In this document: piece by piece, positions 36,507 to 45,100 of the stretch
How positions within the stretch are numbered: the first letter of the stretch is position 1
Layout of the letters: each line of letters opens with the position of its first letter
DNA from: Alloyangia pacifica
GTDB lineage: Bacteria > Pseudomonadota > Alphaproteobacteria > Rhodobacterales > Rhodobacteraceae
Length of the DNA: 64,000 bases
Reading direction: 5' to 3'
Assembly: GCF_020524285.1 (NCBI RefSeq)
Contig: NZ_JAIVKX010000002.1
Location: forward strand, 186,001 to 250,000
Position numbers and translations under genes: made by a program
The notes under the pieces: model-generated
What the model was told of the DNA's origin: nothing
What the model saw: the letters and a program-made list of their open reading frames with translations, nothing else
Database searches by the model: none

Positions 36507-36572
36507 GCGTATTTGGGAAGAGAAGAAGCCGCGTGGGTATCCCTCTGGCTCTTCTTCTCTTTCCAAATACGC
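36507..36572. repeat. Inverted pair of the dispersed intergenic motif, copy 3
   Basis: The left arm is 22 bp (36507-36528: GCGTATTTGG, then GAAGAGAAGAAG). The right arm (36551-36572) is its reverse complement with one mismatch. The 22-base spacer allows a long hairpin. Each arm resembles the GTATTT...AGAAGAAG element at 63517-63545. Confidence 0.7.
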
Positions 36573-36796
36573 ATGGCGGCGCGGTGCCGCCCGCGCGGCT
36601 TCGGGGCAGGGCGGCGGCCCGCGGGACCTGCCTGTCGGAAGAAATCGGCGGTTTGTGCCTGCAAAGGCGCGGAGCCAGCCATACAGGCGCGTTTCCGCCT
36701 TGCATGGACCCTCCGGGACGCATAGAAGACCGCAAATTCGAATTTCGCGGTGGGCCGGAGTCCGTGCCCCCGTATCACGACCACAAGGGAATTGGC

Positions 36797-38128
36797 ATGC
36801 AGGTCAACGAGACGCTGAACGAAGGTCTGAAGCGCGCCTACGAACTCATCCTCACCGCGGAAGAGCTCGATGCGAAGGTGAACGAAAAGCTCGTCGAGGC
36901 GCAGCCGGAAATCGAGATGAAGGGCTTCCGCAAGGGCAAGGTTCCGATGCCGCTGCTCAAGAAGCAGTTCGGCCAGCGCGTGCTGGGCGAAAGCATGCAG
37001 GAAGCCATCGACGGTGCGATGAACGAGCACTTCGAGAAGACCGGCGATCGTCCGGCGCTCCAGCCGCAGGTCAAGATGACCAACGACGACTGGAAAGAGG
37101 GTGACGACGTCACCGTCGAGATGAGCTACGAGAAGCTGCCGGAAGTCCCGGAAATCGACGCGTCGAAACTGTCGCTCGAGAAGCTCGTGGTGAAGGCCGA
37201 TGACGCCGCCGTCGACGAGGCGCTGGCGCAGCTCGCCGAGAACGCGCAGGACTTCAAGGACCGCCGCAAGGGCTCCAAGGCGAAAGACGGCGACCAGGTG
37301 GTCATCGACTTCGTCGGCAAGGTCGACGGTGAGGCCTTCGAAGGCGGCTCCGCCGAGGATTACCCGCTGGTTCTGGGCTCCAACTCCTTCATCCCCGGCT
37401 TCGAAGAGCAGCTGGTCGGCGTGAAGGTCGAGGAAGAGAAGGCCGTCGAGGTCAGCTTCCCCGAAGAGTACGGTGCCGAGCACCTCGCCGGCAAGGCCGC
37501 CGTCTTCGACGTGACCGTCAAGGCCGTCAAGGAGCCGGTTGCCGCAGAGATCGACGACGAGCTGGCCAAGAAGTTCGGTGCCGAGGACCTCGAAGGCCTG
37601 AAAGGCCAGATCCGCGAGCGTCTCGAAGCCGAATACGCCGGTGCCTCGCGCCAAGTGCTGAAGCGCGCCATGCTCGACGCCCTGGATGAGCAGGTGTCCT
37701 TCGACCTGCCGCCGAGCCTGGTTGAGGCGGAAGCCAAGCAGATCGCGCACCAGCTCTACCACGAAGAGCACCCGGACGATCACGGCCACGACCACGGCGA
37801 GATCGAGCCCACCGACGAGCACAACAAGCTCGCCGAGCGCCGCGTGCGCCTTGGCCTGCTGCTCGCCGAGATCGGCCAGAAAGCCGAGATCGAGGTGACC
37901 GACCAGGAAATGACCCAGGCGATCATGATGCAGGCGCGTCAGTACCCGGGCCAGGAACGTGCCTTCTTCGACTTCGTGCGCCAGAACGCCCAGATGCAGC
38001 AGCAGCTGCGCGCGCCGATCTTCGAAGACAAGGTCATCGACCACATCGCCGAAGGCGCGACCGTGTCCGAGAAAGAGGTCTCCAAGGACGACCTCATGAA
38101 AGCCGTCGAAGCGCTCGACGAAGAGTAA
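36797..38128 (+). CDS. tig: Trigger factor
   Basis: Ribosome-associated chaperone and peptidyl-prolyl isomerase of 443 residues. The ribosome-binding domain has the signature region [17 protein letters not shown] (about 40-56). The FKBP-type domain (about 155-245) has [15 protein letters not shown] and [14 protein letters not shown]. The C-terminal chaperone arms follow. A His/Asp-rich insertion ([11 protein letters not shown], about 325) could bind metal and is not in all homologues. The ATG at 36797 matches the family N-terminus ([13 protein letters not shown]). It is monocistronic. Confidence 0.96.
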   Translation: MQVNETLNEGLKRAYELILTAEELDAKVNEKLVEAQPEIEMKGFRKGKVPMPLLKKQFGQRVLGESMQEAIDGAMNEHFEKTGDRPALQPQVKMTNDDWKEGDDVTVEMSYEKLPEVPEIDASKLSLEKLVVKADDAAVDEALAQLAENAQDFKDRRKGSKAKDGDQVVIDFVGKVDGEAFEGGSAEDYPLVLGSNSFIPGFEEQLVGVKVEEEKAVEVSFPEEYGAEHLAGKAAVFDVTVKAVKEPVAAEIDDELAKKFGAEDLEGLKGQIRERLEAEYAGASRQVLKRAMLDALDEQVSFDLPPSLVEAEAKQIAHQLYHEEHPDDHGHDHGEIEPTDEHNKLAERRVRLGLLLAEIGQKAEIEVTDQEMTQAIMMQARQYPGQERAFFDFVRQNAQMQQQLRAPIFEDKVIDHIAEGATVSEKEVSKDDLMKAVEALDEE

Positions 38129-38151
38129 TTCCGCGCGATATCGCCGGACCC

Positions 38152-38179
38152 AAGGGCCGCCCTCCGGGGCGGCCCTTTT
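38152..38179 (+). terminator. Intrinsic terminator after tig
   Basis: A perfect 9-bp stem (GGGCCGCCC / GGGCGGCCC) with loop TCCG is extended by AA/TT and followed by TTTT, 25 bp after the stop. Confidence 0.88.
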
Positions 38180-38283
38180 GCATGTGCGGCATGGCACGCC
38201 CTGTCAAGGCTGCAGCTGCGGCGGGGAATTTTCTTGCCGTGTCGCGCGCTTGCGTGTGATCCTGACGGCAGGGAGGGTGCCCG

Positions 38284-38967
38284 ATGGAGCCATCAGAGCC
38301 CGGAAACGGTTGCCGCAAGGTGCTGGATGCGGCAGAGATCGGCGCGCTGGCGCATCTCTACCGCGGCGAGGTCTACCGCTCGACCATCTGGCGCACCCGG
38401 CTCGACACCACGACGAACTGGGCGGTGGTGACGCTGGGCATCGCGCTCTCGATCTCCTACAGCTCGCCCGCGGCCTCGCCGCTGCCGCTGATCCTCGTCG
38501 GCATCCTGATCCTGTTCTTCCTGATGCTCGAGGCGCGGCGCTACCGCTACTTCAACGTCTGGCGCGCGCGCTGCCGCTGGATGGAGACGCATTTCTTCGC
38601 CCCCATGCTGCACGACGGCGATCTGCACATGGAGGAGGGCTGGCAGGAGGTGCTGGCGCAGGACTACTGGCGGCCGCGCTACCACGTCTCGGTCTGGGTG
38701 GCGATCGGCCGGCGCATCCGGCGCAACTACGTGTGGATCCTGCTGATCCAGAGCGTCGCCTATATCGGCAAGCTGCTGGTCCACCCCGAGCCGCTGAGCT
38801 CGGCGGCGGAGTTCGTCGCGCGGGCGGCGGTGGGGCCGATCCATGGTCTCGTGGTGCTGGGGGCGGGGCTGCTCTACTGCCTGGTCTGGGGCGCCGCGGC
38901 GCTCTGGAGCTGGCAAGACGACCGGCGGCGCGCGCGGCGGCGCCGGGACCGGACGAGCATGGGTTAG
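38284..38967 (+). CDS. DUF2270 membrane protein
   Basis: Protein of 227 residues resembling the DUF2270 family. The N-terminal cytoplasmic part (YRGEVYRSTIWRTRLDTTTNW) is followed by two close spans (about 46-82, ending in MLEARRYRYFNVWRAR), a soluble middle, and two more spans in the C-terminal half (about 150-165 and 185-212). An Arg-rich tail ends it. The family has no known function. It stands alone between tig and the convergent S6-S18-L9 operon. Confidence 0.82.
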   Translation: MEPSEPGNGCRKVLDAAEIGALAHLYRGEVYRSTIWRTRLDTTTNWAVVTLGIALSISYSSPAASPLPLILVGILILFFLMLEARRYRYFNVWRARCRWMETHFFAPMLHDGDLHMEEGWQEVLAQDYWRPRYHVSVWVAIGRRIRRNYVWILLIQSVAYIGKLLVHPEPLSSAAEFVARAAVGPIHGLVVLGAGLLYCLVWGAAALWSWQDDRRRARRRRDRTSMG

Positions 38968-39000
38968 GCGCGACACCCGACGGTCACCCACTCAAAGAAA

Positions 39001-39029
39001 AACCGCGCCGGAAGGCTCCGGCGCGGTTT
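39001..39029. terminator. Bidirectional terminator between DUF2270 gene and rplI
   Basis: A perfect 12-bp stem (AACCGCGCCGGA / TCCGGCGCGGTT) with loop AGGC is preceded by AAAGAAA and followed by TTTC. It can serve both the DUF2270 gene and the minus-strand ribosomal protein operon. Confidence 0.88.
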
Positions 39030-39054
39030 CGACTGTGCGGTGATCCGAGTGGGA

Positions 39055-39672
39055 TCAGGCGTTGTCTTCGGTCTCTTCGGCTTCGGCGGCTGCCGGAGCT
39101 TCGTCCTCGTCCGATGCGGCGCTGCCGATATCGTCGAAGAGTTCCGAGATCTCGAATTCGGCCTGGGCCTCTTCCTCGGCTGCCAGTTCCTGGATCGACT
39201 TGCCCGACGCCTGCAGCTCTGCCTCTTCGGGCGAACGTGCGACGTTGAGGTTGATGGTGACCATCACCTCGGGGTGCAGGTGAACTTCCACCTCGTGCAG
39301 GCCGAGCTCTTTGATCGGCTGACGGATGATGACCTGCTTGCGGTCGATCGAGAAGCCTTCGGCGGTGGCGACATCTGCGGCGTCACGGGTGGTGACGGAG
39401 CCGTAGAGGTTGCCGCCATCGGAGGCCTGGCGAATCACGACGAACTGCTGGCCGCCAAGCTTCTCGCCGAGGGCTTCGGCTTCTTGCTTGGACTCGAGGT
39501 TGCGGGCCTCGAGCTGGGCTTTCTGTGCTTCGAAGGAGGCGATGTTCTCTTTCGAGGCGGTCAGCGCCTTGCCCTGCAGCAGCAGGTAGTTGCGGGCATA
39601 GCCGGGTTTGACGTCGACGACATCGCCCATCTGGCCGAGCTTGGCCACGCGCTCCAGAAGAATGACTTGCAT
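39055..39672 (-). CDS. rplI: 50S ribosomal protein L9
   Basis: Large-subunit protein of 205 residues. The N-terminal domain [19 protein letters not shown] with the [13 protein letters not shown] signature is standard. The C-terminal domain is followed by an acidic Ala/Glu tail (about 165-205) that is longer than in E. coli L9 (149 residues) and common in Rhodobacteraceae. It is the last gene of rpsF-rpsR-rplI. Confidence 0.96.
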   Translation of the reverse strand: MQVILLERVAKLGQMGDVVDVKPGYARNYLLLQGKALTASKENIASFEAQKAQLEARNLESKQEAEALGEKLGGQQFVVIRQASDGGNLYGSVTTRDAADVATAEGFSIDRKQVIIRQPIKELGLHEVEVHLHPEVMVTINLNVARSPEEAELQASGKSIQELAAEEEAQAEFEISELFDDIGSAASDEDEAPAAAEAEETEDNA

Positions 39673-39684
39673 GGGTCTCTCTCC

Positions 39685-39912
39685 TTATTTCACGACGTAG
39701 GGCAGCAGGGCGAGGAAGCGGGCGCGCTTGATGGCACGGGCCAGTTCACGCTGCTTCTTTGCCGACACTGCGGTGATGCGGGACGGGACGATCTTGCCGC
39801 GCTCGGAGATGTAGCGCTGCAGCAGACGGGTGTCTTTGTAGTCGATCTTGGGTGCATTGTCGCCCGAGAAGGGGCAGACCTTGCGGCGGCGGAAAAACGG
39901 TTTTGCAGCCAT
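39685..39912 (-). CDS. rpsR: 30S ribosomal protein S18
   Basis: Small-subunit protein of 75 residues with the conserved core [19 protein letters not shown] and [20 protein letters not shown]. It binds next to S6 in the 30S platform. It lies 23 bp after rpsF and 12 bp before rplI. Confidence 0.97.
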   Translation of the reverse strand: MAAKPFFRRRKVCPFSGDNAPKIDYKDTRLLQRYISERGKIVPSRITAVSAKKQRELARAIKRARFLALLPYVVK

Positions 39913-39935
39913 GGTTTTAGCTCCTCTCGTTCAGA

Positions 39936-40298
39936 TCAGTTGCGGGGACGGCGGTCGCCGCGGCCCTCGCGCTCATCGCGCTTCTGCATCTGCACCGAGG
40001 GGCCCTCGGCGTGCTCTTCGACCTTGATCGTCAGAACGCGCATGACGTCGTCATGCAGGCGCATCAGGCGCTCCATTTCCTGGACCGCGGTCGCCGGGGC
40101 GTCGGTCTTCAGGAAGGCGTAGTGGCCCTTGCGGTTCTTGTTGATCTTGTAGGCCATGGTCTTCACGCCCCAGTACTCGGATTCGACGACCTTGCCGCCG
40201 TTGTCCGAGAGGACGGTGCCGAAATGTTCGACGAGACCTTCAGCCTGCGCGTTGGAGAGGTCCTGACGCGCAATGAAAACATGCTCATAAAGCGGCAT
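39936..40298 (-). CDS. rpsF: 30S ribosomal protein S6
   Basis: Small-subunit protein of 120 residues starting MPLYEHVFIARQDLS. The conserved blocks GGKVVESEYWGVKTMAYKIN and RKGHYAFLKTDAP are present, and the tail is basic. The start at 40298 matches family N-termini; an in-frame longer form adds 21 unrelated residues. It is the first gene of the operon, with a candidate promoter about 105 bp upstream and a leader hairpin. Confidence 0.97.
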   Translation of the reverse strand: MPLYEHVFIARQDLSNAQAEGLVEHFGTVLSDNGGKVVESEYWGVKTMAYKINKNRKGHYAFLKTDAPATAVQEMERLMRLHDDVMRVLTIKVEEHAEGPSVQMQKRDEREGRGDRRPRN

Positions 40299-40331
40299 GT
40301 GTGCTCCATTTCTATCCGGGCGCATTTCATA

Positions 40332-40359
40332 GGGCAGGCGATCCACTCCGCTCCTGCCC
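40332..40359 (-). promoter_or_regulatory. Leader hairpin of the S6-S18-L9 operon
   Basis: A 7-bp stem (GGGCAGG / CCTGCCC) encloses a 14-base loop in the predicted 5' leader of rpsF. S6:S18 autoregulatory leaders are known in many bacteria; this hairpin is in the right place, but I could not identify the conserved CCG internal-loop motif with certainty. Confidence 0.35.
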
Positions 40360-40403
40360 ACGAGAGTCTGCGCGGTTCACATCATCTCGCGGAGGGATGG
40401 TGC

Positions 40404-40431
40404 TCTATACACGCTCGGGCGCGGGATACAA
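40404..40431 (-). promoter_or_regulatory. Candidate promoter of rpsF-rpsR-rplI
   Basis: On the minus strand TTGTAT (40431-40426), 16 bases and TATAGA (40409-40404) resemble a housekeeping promoter. It would give a leader of about 100 nt. Confidence 0.5.
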
Positions 40432-40602
40432 GCCTCGATCCGGCGGGAAAGGTGATTAACGGTTCCTCAAGAAACGCTCTCCATAACCTCGCGGAAGGTC
40501 GGCAGGGAAACCGCGGTGAATCGCCGGTTTGCCCCATTGCCGTCGAGATTGGGGACCACACACGTCAGCAGGACGGCGTGAGCAGGTGAGGAGGCAGGCG
40601 CG

Positions 40603-40830
40603 ATGTCGATGGGCGGGTTTCGCAGTTCCCGGAATTCCGGGGACGAGGTGACGGGCATTCTGCTGCGGATCTGCGGCCAGATGCTGGGCTTTGGACTTGC
40701 GCTCTCGGCCTTCGCGCTCTGGCTGATGCCCGGCGCCGCGGAGGGGCTGTCGCTGGGGCGGCTGATGGCCTCGCTCGGCCTGCTGCTCACCGGGGTGAGC
40801 GCCGTGCTGCTCTGCGAGGATCGCCGCTAG
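40603..40830 (+). CDS. Small putative membrane protein
   Basis: A 75-residue protein with a polar N-terminus and two hydrophobic segments (about 24-43, MLGFGLALSAFALWLM, and 52-69, RLMASLGLLLTGVSAVLL), ending in the charged CEDRR. A GAGGAGG ribosome binding site lies about nine bases before the ATG. A second in-frame ATG lies two codons later. No family is recognised. Codon use fits the neighbours, and it probably is a real small inner-membrane protein. Confidence 0.6.
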   Translation: MSMGGFRSSRNSGDEVTGILLRICGQMLGFGLALSAFALWLMPGAAEGLSLGRLMASLGLLLTGVSAVLLCEDRR

Positions 40831-41141
40831 GGCGACGGTGCGCGACCCTACCGCGCGAGCGGGCGCGTCGGCAGAGCCAGAGGAAAAGCATAGGCTTGAG
40901 GGGCTGCGGGCTTTCAGGGCATCTTCACTGTCGGAGCCTCGGGTTCTGAAGGAAGTGGCGCGGGCAGGTCGCCACCGGCCTCTCGATAGCCCGCGCGTCT
41001 TCGGTCTTGTAACTGTGCGCATGTGCGCGCCTGCAAGTGTTCGATTTTCAACAGACCCTGTGGAGGCAGGCCGAATTGCCGCGGCGCGGCAAATCACGAC
41101 ATGTTCGGGCATCGAAACGCAACCCCCCGGAGATATCCGAC
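40831..41141. other. Intergenic region upstream of yceI
   Basis: No gene is supported in these 311 bases. Open frames here lack ribosome binding sites and family similarity. A GCGC-rich inverted stretch (CTTG...GTGCGCATGTGCGC...CAAG, about 41008-41037) lies about 105 bp before yceI and may be a hairpin or an operator. Confidence 0.5.
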
Positions 41142-41714
41142 ATGAAATCCCTTCTTCTCGCCGGCGCTGTTGCGCTTGCTCCGATCGCAGCCTTTGCCGC
41201 GCCCGAAACCTATGTCTTCGACGCGAGCCACACGCAGATCGTGTTTTCCTACAACCACCTCGGCTTCTCGACCGGCTACGGCATGTTCGGCGGCTTCGAA
41301 GGTGAAATCCAGTACGACGCCGAAGACCCGGCAGCCTCCAGCGTCACCACCTCCTGGGACGTGACCACCATGCTCACCGGCTGGGAAGCCCGCTACGACC
41401 ACTTCATGAGCGGTGACTTCTTCGGCGCGTCGGACGACAAGACCGTCGCCTTCACCTCGAAGTCGATCGAAGTGACCGGCGACGACACCGGCCTGATCAC
41501 CGGCGACCTGACGCTGAACGGCGTGACCAAGGAAGTCGTGCTCGACGCGGTCCTGACCCAGGCCGGCGAGCACCCGATGGAAGGCAAGCCCTGGCTCGGC
41601 TTCCACGCCACCACCACGCTGATCCGTTCGGACTACAACCTCGGCATGTTCGCGCCCTACGTCAGCGACGAAGTCGAGGTCGAGATCTCGATCGAGGCGA
41701 TGAAGGCCGAGTGA
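41142..41714 (+). CDS. YceI-family periplasmic protein
   Basis: Exported protein of 190 residues. A Sec signal peptide (MKSLLLAGAVALAPIAAFA) ends before APETY. The lipocalin-like YceI domain has YVFDASHTQIVFSYNHLGFS at its start, FKGxL-like blocks in the middle (LTGDLTLNGVTKEVVLDAVL) and IRSDYNLGMFAPYVSDEVEV at the end. The family binds isoprenoid-like lipids; the function in this organism is unknown. The ATG at 41142 gives the signal peptide directly. Confidence 0.92.
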   Translation: MKSLLLAGAVALAPIAAFAAPETYVFDASHTQIVFSYNHLGFSTGYGMFGGFEGEIQYDAEDPAASSVTTSWDVTTMLTGWEARYDHFMSGDFFGASDDKTVAFTSKSIEVTGDDTGLITGDLTLNGVTKEVVLDAVLTQAGEHPMEGKPWLGFHATTTLIRSDYNLGMFAPYVSDEVEVEISIEAMKAE

Positions 41715-41788
41715 TCCGGCCTGGCCCTGTTCCTGCGGGGACGGGGCGTCTTTGGTAACGAGTGACGCGTCAAGAGATGTACCAGTGC

Positions 41789-41823
41789 CCCCCGGAGCCC
41801 ATGGCTTCGGGGGTTGTTTTTTT
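41789..41823 (+). terminator. Intrinsic terminator after yceI
   Basis: A 10-bp stem (CCCCCGGAGC / GCTTCGGGGG, one G-T pair) with a 5-base loop is followed by TTGTTTTTTT. It lies 74 bp after the yceI stop. Confidence 0.85.
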
Positions 41824-41982
41824 GGCGGGGAGCGCACTGCGGCGGGCGCCCGCGTGGCGCCGGGCGCGAGAACCGCCCGAGCTGATGCGCGCCTGCGAAG
41901 GCTTTCTTGCCGTGGTGATGCCGCTCCGGGGCCACGCGAAGACGCCGTGCGAATACGATGAGCGGGGTCTGCCGCCGTGGCG

Positions 41983-42768
41983 CTACTCGGCGGCGCGGAC
42001 CGTGCCTGCGGTGGTCATCTGCAGCAGCCGTCCCGGTCCCTGCGCCCGCGCGCCCGCCAGCCGCGCCATGTGCCAAGCGAGCACCGTGTTGCTGGCCAGA
42101 ACGGGCAGGCCGATGGTCTCTTCCAGCGCCGCGATCACCGGCAGGGTGCGCAGGTTCGTGCAGGACAGGAAGAGCGCGTCCACAGGCTCCGGGCTCTCGG
42201 CGACCAGCTGCTGCCCGGCTACAAGGACAGAACCCGCCGAGATGCGGACCACCCGCGCTTCCTCCTCGATCAGGAAGCTGCCGAAGGTCGGGGTCTCGAT
42301 GCCCGCCGCCGCCAGCACCGCGCGCAGCCGGTCCGAGACCGGCGCGATGTAGGGCGAGAGCAGGGCGAGGCGGCGCAGGCCAAGCGCGGCACAGGCGGCG
42401 ATCAGCGCCGAGACCGGCTCGGTCACATGCGGGGCAGGGACCGCCTTGCGAATGCGCGCCGCGACCTCCGCCGCGCCGATCTGCGCGGTGCCCGAGGTGC
42501 AGCCATAGCCGACCGCGGCCAGCCGCGCGCCCCCCGGAAAGAGCGCCGCGGAGGCGGTCATGTAACCCTCCATCGCCGCCAGCGTGTCCGGCGTGACCTC
42601 GGCGCCCGAGGGGATGCGGCTGACCAGCAGCTCCAGCTCGGGCGGCAGCAGGCGGTGCAGGTCCGGCTCGATGGTCTCGTCCGATTGCAGCACGATCAGC
42701 CCGACCTGCGTCGGGCGCTGCGGCTCCAGGTCGTGCGGGAAGTGAACTCCGTTGTCCTGGCGCGTCAT
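41983..42768 (-). CDS. Asp/Glu racemase superfamily protein (maleate isomerase / arylmalonate decarboxylase-like)
   Basis: Cytoplasmic protein of 261 residues with two half-domains, each carrying a Cys at the expected active site: AVGYGCTSGTAQIG (about 98) and ALFLSCTNLRTLP (about 204). This pair of motifs is typical of maleate cis-trans isomerase, arylmalonate decarboxylase and the ectoine-utilisation protein EutA. Its start overlaps the upstream M24-family gene by four bases, so the two act together. The start is the ATG at 42768; the same frame runs on upstream but there only shadows the M24 gene. Confidence 0.84.
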   Translation of the reverse strand: MTRQDNGVHFPHDLEPQRPTQVGLIVLQSDETIEPDLHRLLPPELELLVSRIPSGAEVTPDTLAAMEGYMTASAALFPGGARLAAVGYGCTSGTAQIGAAEVAARIRKAVPAPHVTEPVSALIAACAALGLRRLALLSPYIAPVSDRLRAVLAAAGIETPTFGSFLIEEEARVVRISAGSVLVAGQQLVAESPEPVDALFLSCTNLRTLPVIAALEETIGLPVLASNTVLAWHMARLAGARAQGPGRLLQMTTAGTVRAAE

Positions 42769-43922
42769 GTCGGCAGCTCCGGCAGGTGGGTGGCGGGGGT
42801 TGTCAGCCACTCGGCGCCGCTCTCGCGGATCACGAGGTCTTCCTCGTGCACCAGCATCCGTCCGGCGCCGAGCGCGATCCCCGGCTCCAGCGTCAGCACC
42901 ATGCCCGGCTCGAGCAGCGTGTCGTCGGCGGGGATCAGCGAGGGCGGCTCGGTAAGTTGCATGCCGAGCCCATGGCCGAGCCGTCCGACCTCGGAGCCGC
43001 CGCAGATCGGCGCCATGGCGTGGAAGACATCGGCGGCCCGCGCGCCGGGCCTGGCGGCGGCAAAGCCCGCCTGCACCGCTTCGAGCAGCCGGGCGTGGGC
43101 GTCCAGCACCTCGGCTCCGGCGCGGCCGAGCGAGACATTCCGGTCGAAATCGCAGAAATAGCCGTCCAGCATCAGCCCGGTGTCGAGCATGAGCACGTCG
43201 CCCTCGCGCAGCGGGGCATCGGTTGCAGGGGAGATCACGTCGCCATAGCCACCGGGGCCGGCGGCGCCGGCGAGGTAGGGTACCCAATCCGCGCCCTCGT
43301 CGAGCGCCAGCATCTGGAAGCGGCGGAAGACCTGCGCCAGCGGCACGCCGGGGCGGGCGATCTCGGGCAGCCGGGCAAAGGCGCGGGTGCCGACGTCGCA
43401 GGCGGCGCGGATGCGGTCGATCTCGCCCTCGGATTTCACCATGCGCAGCGCCCGCAGGACGCCGCCGTCGGGGCCGAAGAGCCGGTCGTGCAGCCGGTGC
43501 TTCAGCGCCTCCCAGCTCGAGAGCGGCATGCGCAAGTGGGTCTCGTCGCCGCTCGGCACGCCGACCCATTCGCCGGGCGGCACCGCCTCGGCCAGCGCCT
43601 CGGCGAGCAGGGTGATGCCGTCGTCCTCGTAGTCCGGAGAGCGCCAGGTGCGGATATCGCGGATCCAGCACTGCGCCATGAGATGCGCGCCGATCGAGGG
43701 GATCACCGCCACCGGGTCGCCCTCGGCGGGCACCACGAGGAACCAGGGCCGTGTCGGGCTCTCCCAGAAGCGGGTGAGGAAGCCGGTGAAATAGCGGATC
43801 TCGGGCTCTGTGGTCAGCAGCAGCGCCGAGATGCCGGACATGGCCATGCGGGCCTGCGCCCGGGCCAGCCGGGCGCGGTACTCCGAGGGGCCGAAGCCAC
43901 GGGAAGGCGCGCGCATGTCCAT
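42765..43922 (-). CDS. M24-family (Xaa-Pro peptidase/creatinase-fold) hydrolase
   Basis: Pita-bread-fold metalloenzyme of 385 residues. The N-terminal creatinase-like domain has ISALLLTTEPEIRYFTGF. The C-terminal domain keeps the metal ligands: Asp in LMLDTGL, Asp in YFCDFDRN, His in GHGLGMQ, Glu in LTLEPGI and Glu in HEEDLVI. The second His of the peptidase motif (HExP) is replaced by Thr (LTEPP), so it may act on amide or amidine compounds rather than prolyl peptides. Coupling to the racemase-like gene supports a small-molecule catabolic role. Confidence 0.85.
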   Translation of the reverse strand: MDMRAPSRGFGPSEYRARLARAQARMAMSGISALLLTTEPEIRYFTGFLTRFWESPTRPWFLVVPAEGDPVAVIPSIGAHLMAQCWIRDIRTWRSPDYEDDGITLLAEALAEAVPPGEWVGVPSGDETHLRMPLSSWEALKHRLHDRLFGPDGGVLRALRMVKSEGEIDRIRAACDVGTRAFARLPEIARPGVPLAQVFRRFQMLALDEGADWVPYLAGAAGPGGYGDVISPATDAPLREGDVLMLDTGLMLDGYFCDFDRNVSLGRAGAEVLDAHARLLEAVQAGFAAARPGARAADVFHAMAPICGGSEVGRLGHGLGMQLTEPPSLIPADDTLLEPGMVLTLEPGIALGAGRMLVHEEDLVIRESGAEWLTTPATHLPELPT

Positions 43923-43970
43923 GGCGCAGCGTGGCTTTGCCGGGGCCGCCCGGTCAAGCGCGAAGCGCGG

Positions 43971-44633
43971 TCAGCCCTGCTGTGCCCGGAAATCGGCGAG
44001 GCTCTTGCCCGGTTCGTCCACGAACAGCCCGGGCAGGGGGGTGACGTCGGTCACCTGGTCGATGCGCAGGGTCTCGAAGCCGCGCGTGGTCTCGTTCCAG
44101 GTGATGCAGGTCCAGATGCGGCCCCAGTAGTCCATGTGCAGCGGCCGCAGGTCCTGCGGCGCGGCGCGGTCCTTCAGCGTCACCCGGAGCTTCTGCCGGG
44201 CGCGGATGGCGGCACGGAAATCGGGCATGAAGCGAAAGCCCTCGGCGGCCTCGCGGAACGGGTAGGTGGCAAAGCCGAAGGCGCCGCCGGGCGTGCCGTC
44301 CTCGGGCAGCAGCGCGTCGATCCGGGCCGAGAGCGCCTCGGCGGCCTCGGCGAGATCGGGCAGGCCGCCCTGTCCCACGGCGGCGAGGCCGAGATGCAGT
44401 GCCTCCAGTTCCAGCTCGCTGAGATTCAGCGGCGGCAGGGTGAAGGCGGCGCGGGCGGTGTAGCCGCGGCCGCGCTCGCCCTCGACCGGCACGCCGGAGG
44501 CGGCGAGCGTGTCCATGTCGCGGTAGATGGTGCGCACCGAGACGCCCAGTTCCTCGGCCAGCGCCTCGGCGGTGTGCAGCGATCCGTCCTTGAGACGGGT
44601 CATCAGGGCGTAGAGCCGGTCTGACTTCTTCAT
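43971..44633 (-). CDS. YafY-type transcriptional regulator (HTH_11 plus WYL)
   Basis: Regulator of 220 residues. The N-terminal winged helix ([37 protein letters not shown]) is the HTH_11 type. The WYL domain lies at about 130-200 ([20 protein letters not shown]). It ends with the usual C-terminal extension. Two tandem palindromic sites lie 59-93 bp upstream and suggest autoregulation. The ligand is unknown. Confidence 0.9.
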   Translation of the reverse strand: MKKSDRLYALMTRLKDGSLHTAEALAEELGVSVRTIYRDMDTLAASGVPVEGERGRGYTARAAFTLPPLNLSELELEALHLGLAAVGQGGLPDLAEAAEALSARIDALLPEDGTPGGAFGFATYPFREAAEGFRFMPDFRAAIRARQKLRVTLKDRAAPQDLRPLHMDYWGRIWTCITWNETTRGFETLRIDQVTDVTPLPGLFVDEPGKSLADFRAQQG

Positions 44634-44691
44634 CGGCGGCCTTCCGGGCAGGGGCGATTCGCGGAACGGGCAGGGCCTGCGAGCGCCCCAA

Positions 44692-44726
44692 CTGACAGTT
44701 TATTGGCACCTGACAGAATACTGGCA
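44692..44726. promoter_or_regulatory. Tandem operator candidate for the WYL regulator
   Basis: Two 17-bp direct repeats, CTGACAGTTTATTGGCA (44692-44708) and CTGACAGAATACTGGCA (44710-44726), have an 18-bp period. Each is itself an imperfect palindrome, TGACAG-N4-YTGGCA. They lie between the WYL regulator gene and tatA. Confidence 0.6.
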
Positions 44727-44880
44727 AAAAGAGGAAAGAAAACCCCGTCCAGCGGGCCGGCTGGCCGGCTTTGCGCCTTCCGCGTCGCCGGCAGGGATCC
44801 TAAAACCCGGGTACAGATTTCGACGTGCCGCTTCGGGGACACCCGGCAAGGGTTGGAGCGGCCAAAGGGAGACTAAGGAC

Positions 44881-45096
44881 ATGCTCAACAATATCGGCCT
44901 TCCGGGCCTTCTTCTGATCGCCGTCGTGGTGCTGGTTCTGTTCGGCCGCGGCAAGATTTCCAGCCTCATGGGCGAAGTCGGCAAGGGCATCACCGCCTTC
45001 AAGAAGGGCGTGAGCGAAGGCGGCAAGGAGCTTGAGGACGAAAAGGCGGAAGAGGCCAAGGACGTGACGCCCGAGAGCGAGAAAGACAAGGTCTGA
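44881..45096 (+). CDS. tatA: Twin-arginine translocase subunit TatA
   Basis: Pore-forming subunit of the Tat exporter, 71 residues. One N-terminal span ([15 protein letters not shown]) is followed by the FGRGKI hinge, an amphipathic helix and an acidic tail. tatB begins four bases after its stop. The operon order tatA-tatB-tatC is standard. Confidence 0.95.
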   Translation: MLNNIGLPGLLLIAVVVLVLFGRGKISSLMGEVGKGITAFKKGVSEGGKELEDEKAEEAKDVTPESEKDKV

Positions 45097-45100
45097 TCCC

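Larger units (their letters stand above)
36403..36796. other. Intergenic region between pntB and tig
   Basis: No gene is supported in these 394 bases. They hold the pntB terminator (36424-36453), a 22-bp inverted repeat built from two opposing copies of the dispersed motif (36507-36572), and the leader of tig. TTGCAT and CATAGA about 105 bp before the tig start (15-base spacing) form only a weak promoter candidate. Confidence 0.6.
40299..40602. other. Intergenic region upstream of rpsF
   Basis: These 304 bases hold the rpsF leader with a hairpin (40332-40359), the rpsF promoter candidate (40404-40431) and the upstream region of the small membrane protein gene at 40603. No further gene is supported. 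Confidence 0.6.

Noticed and set aside
40838-41305. Plus-strand frame running into yceI in another frame
   Set aside because: It has no recognisable domain and overlaps the signal peptide of YceI, which is well supported.
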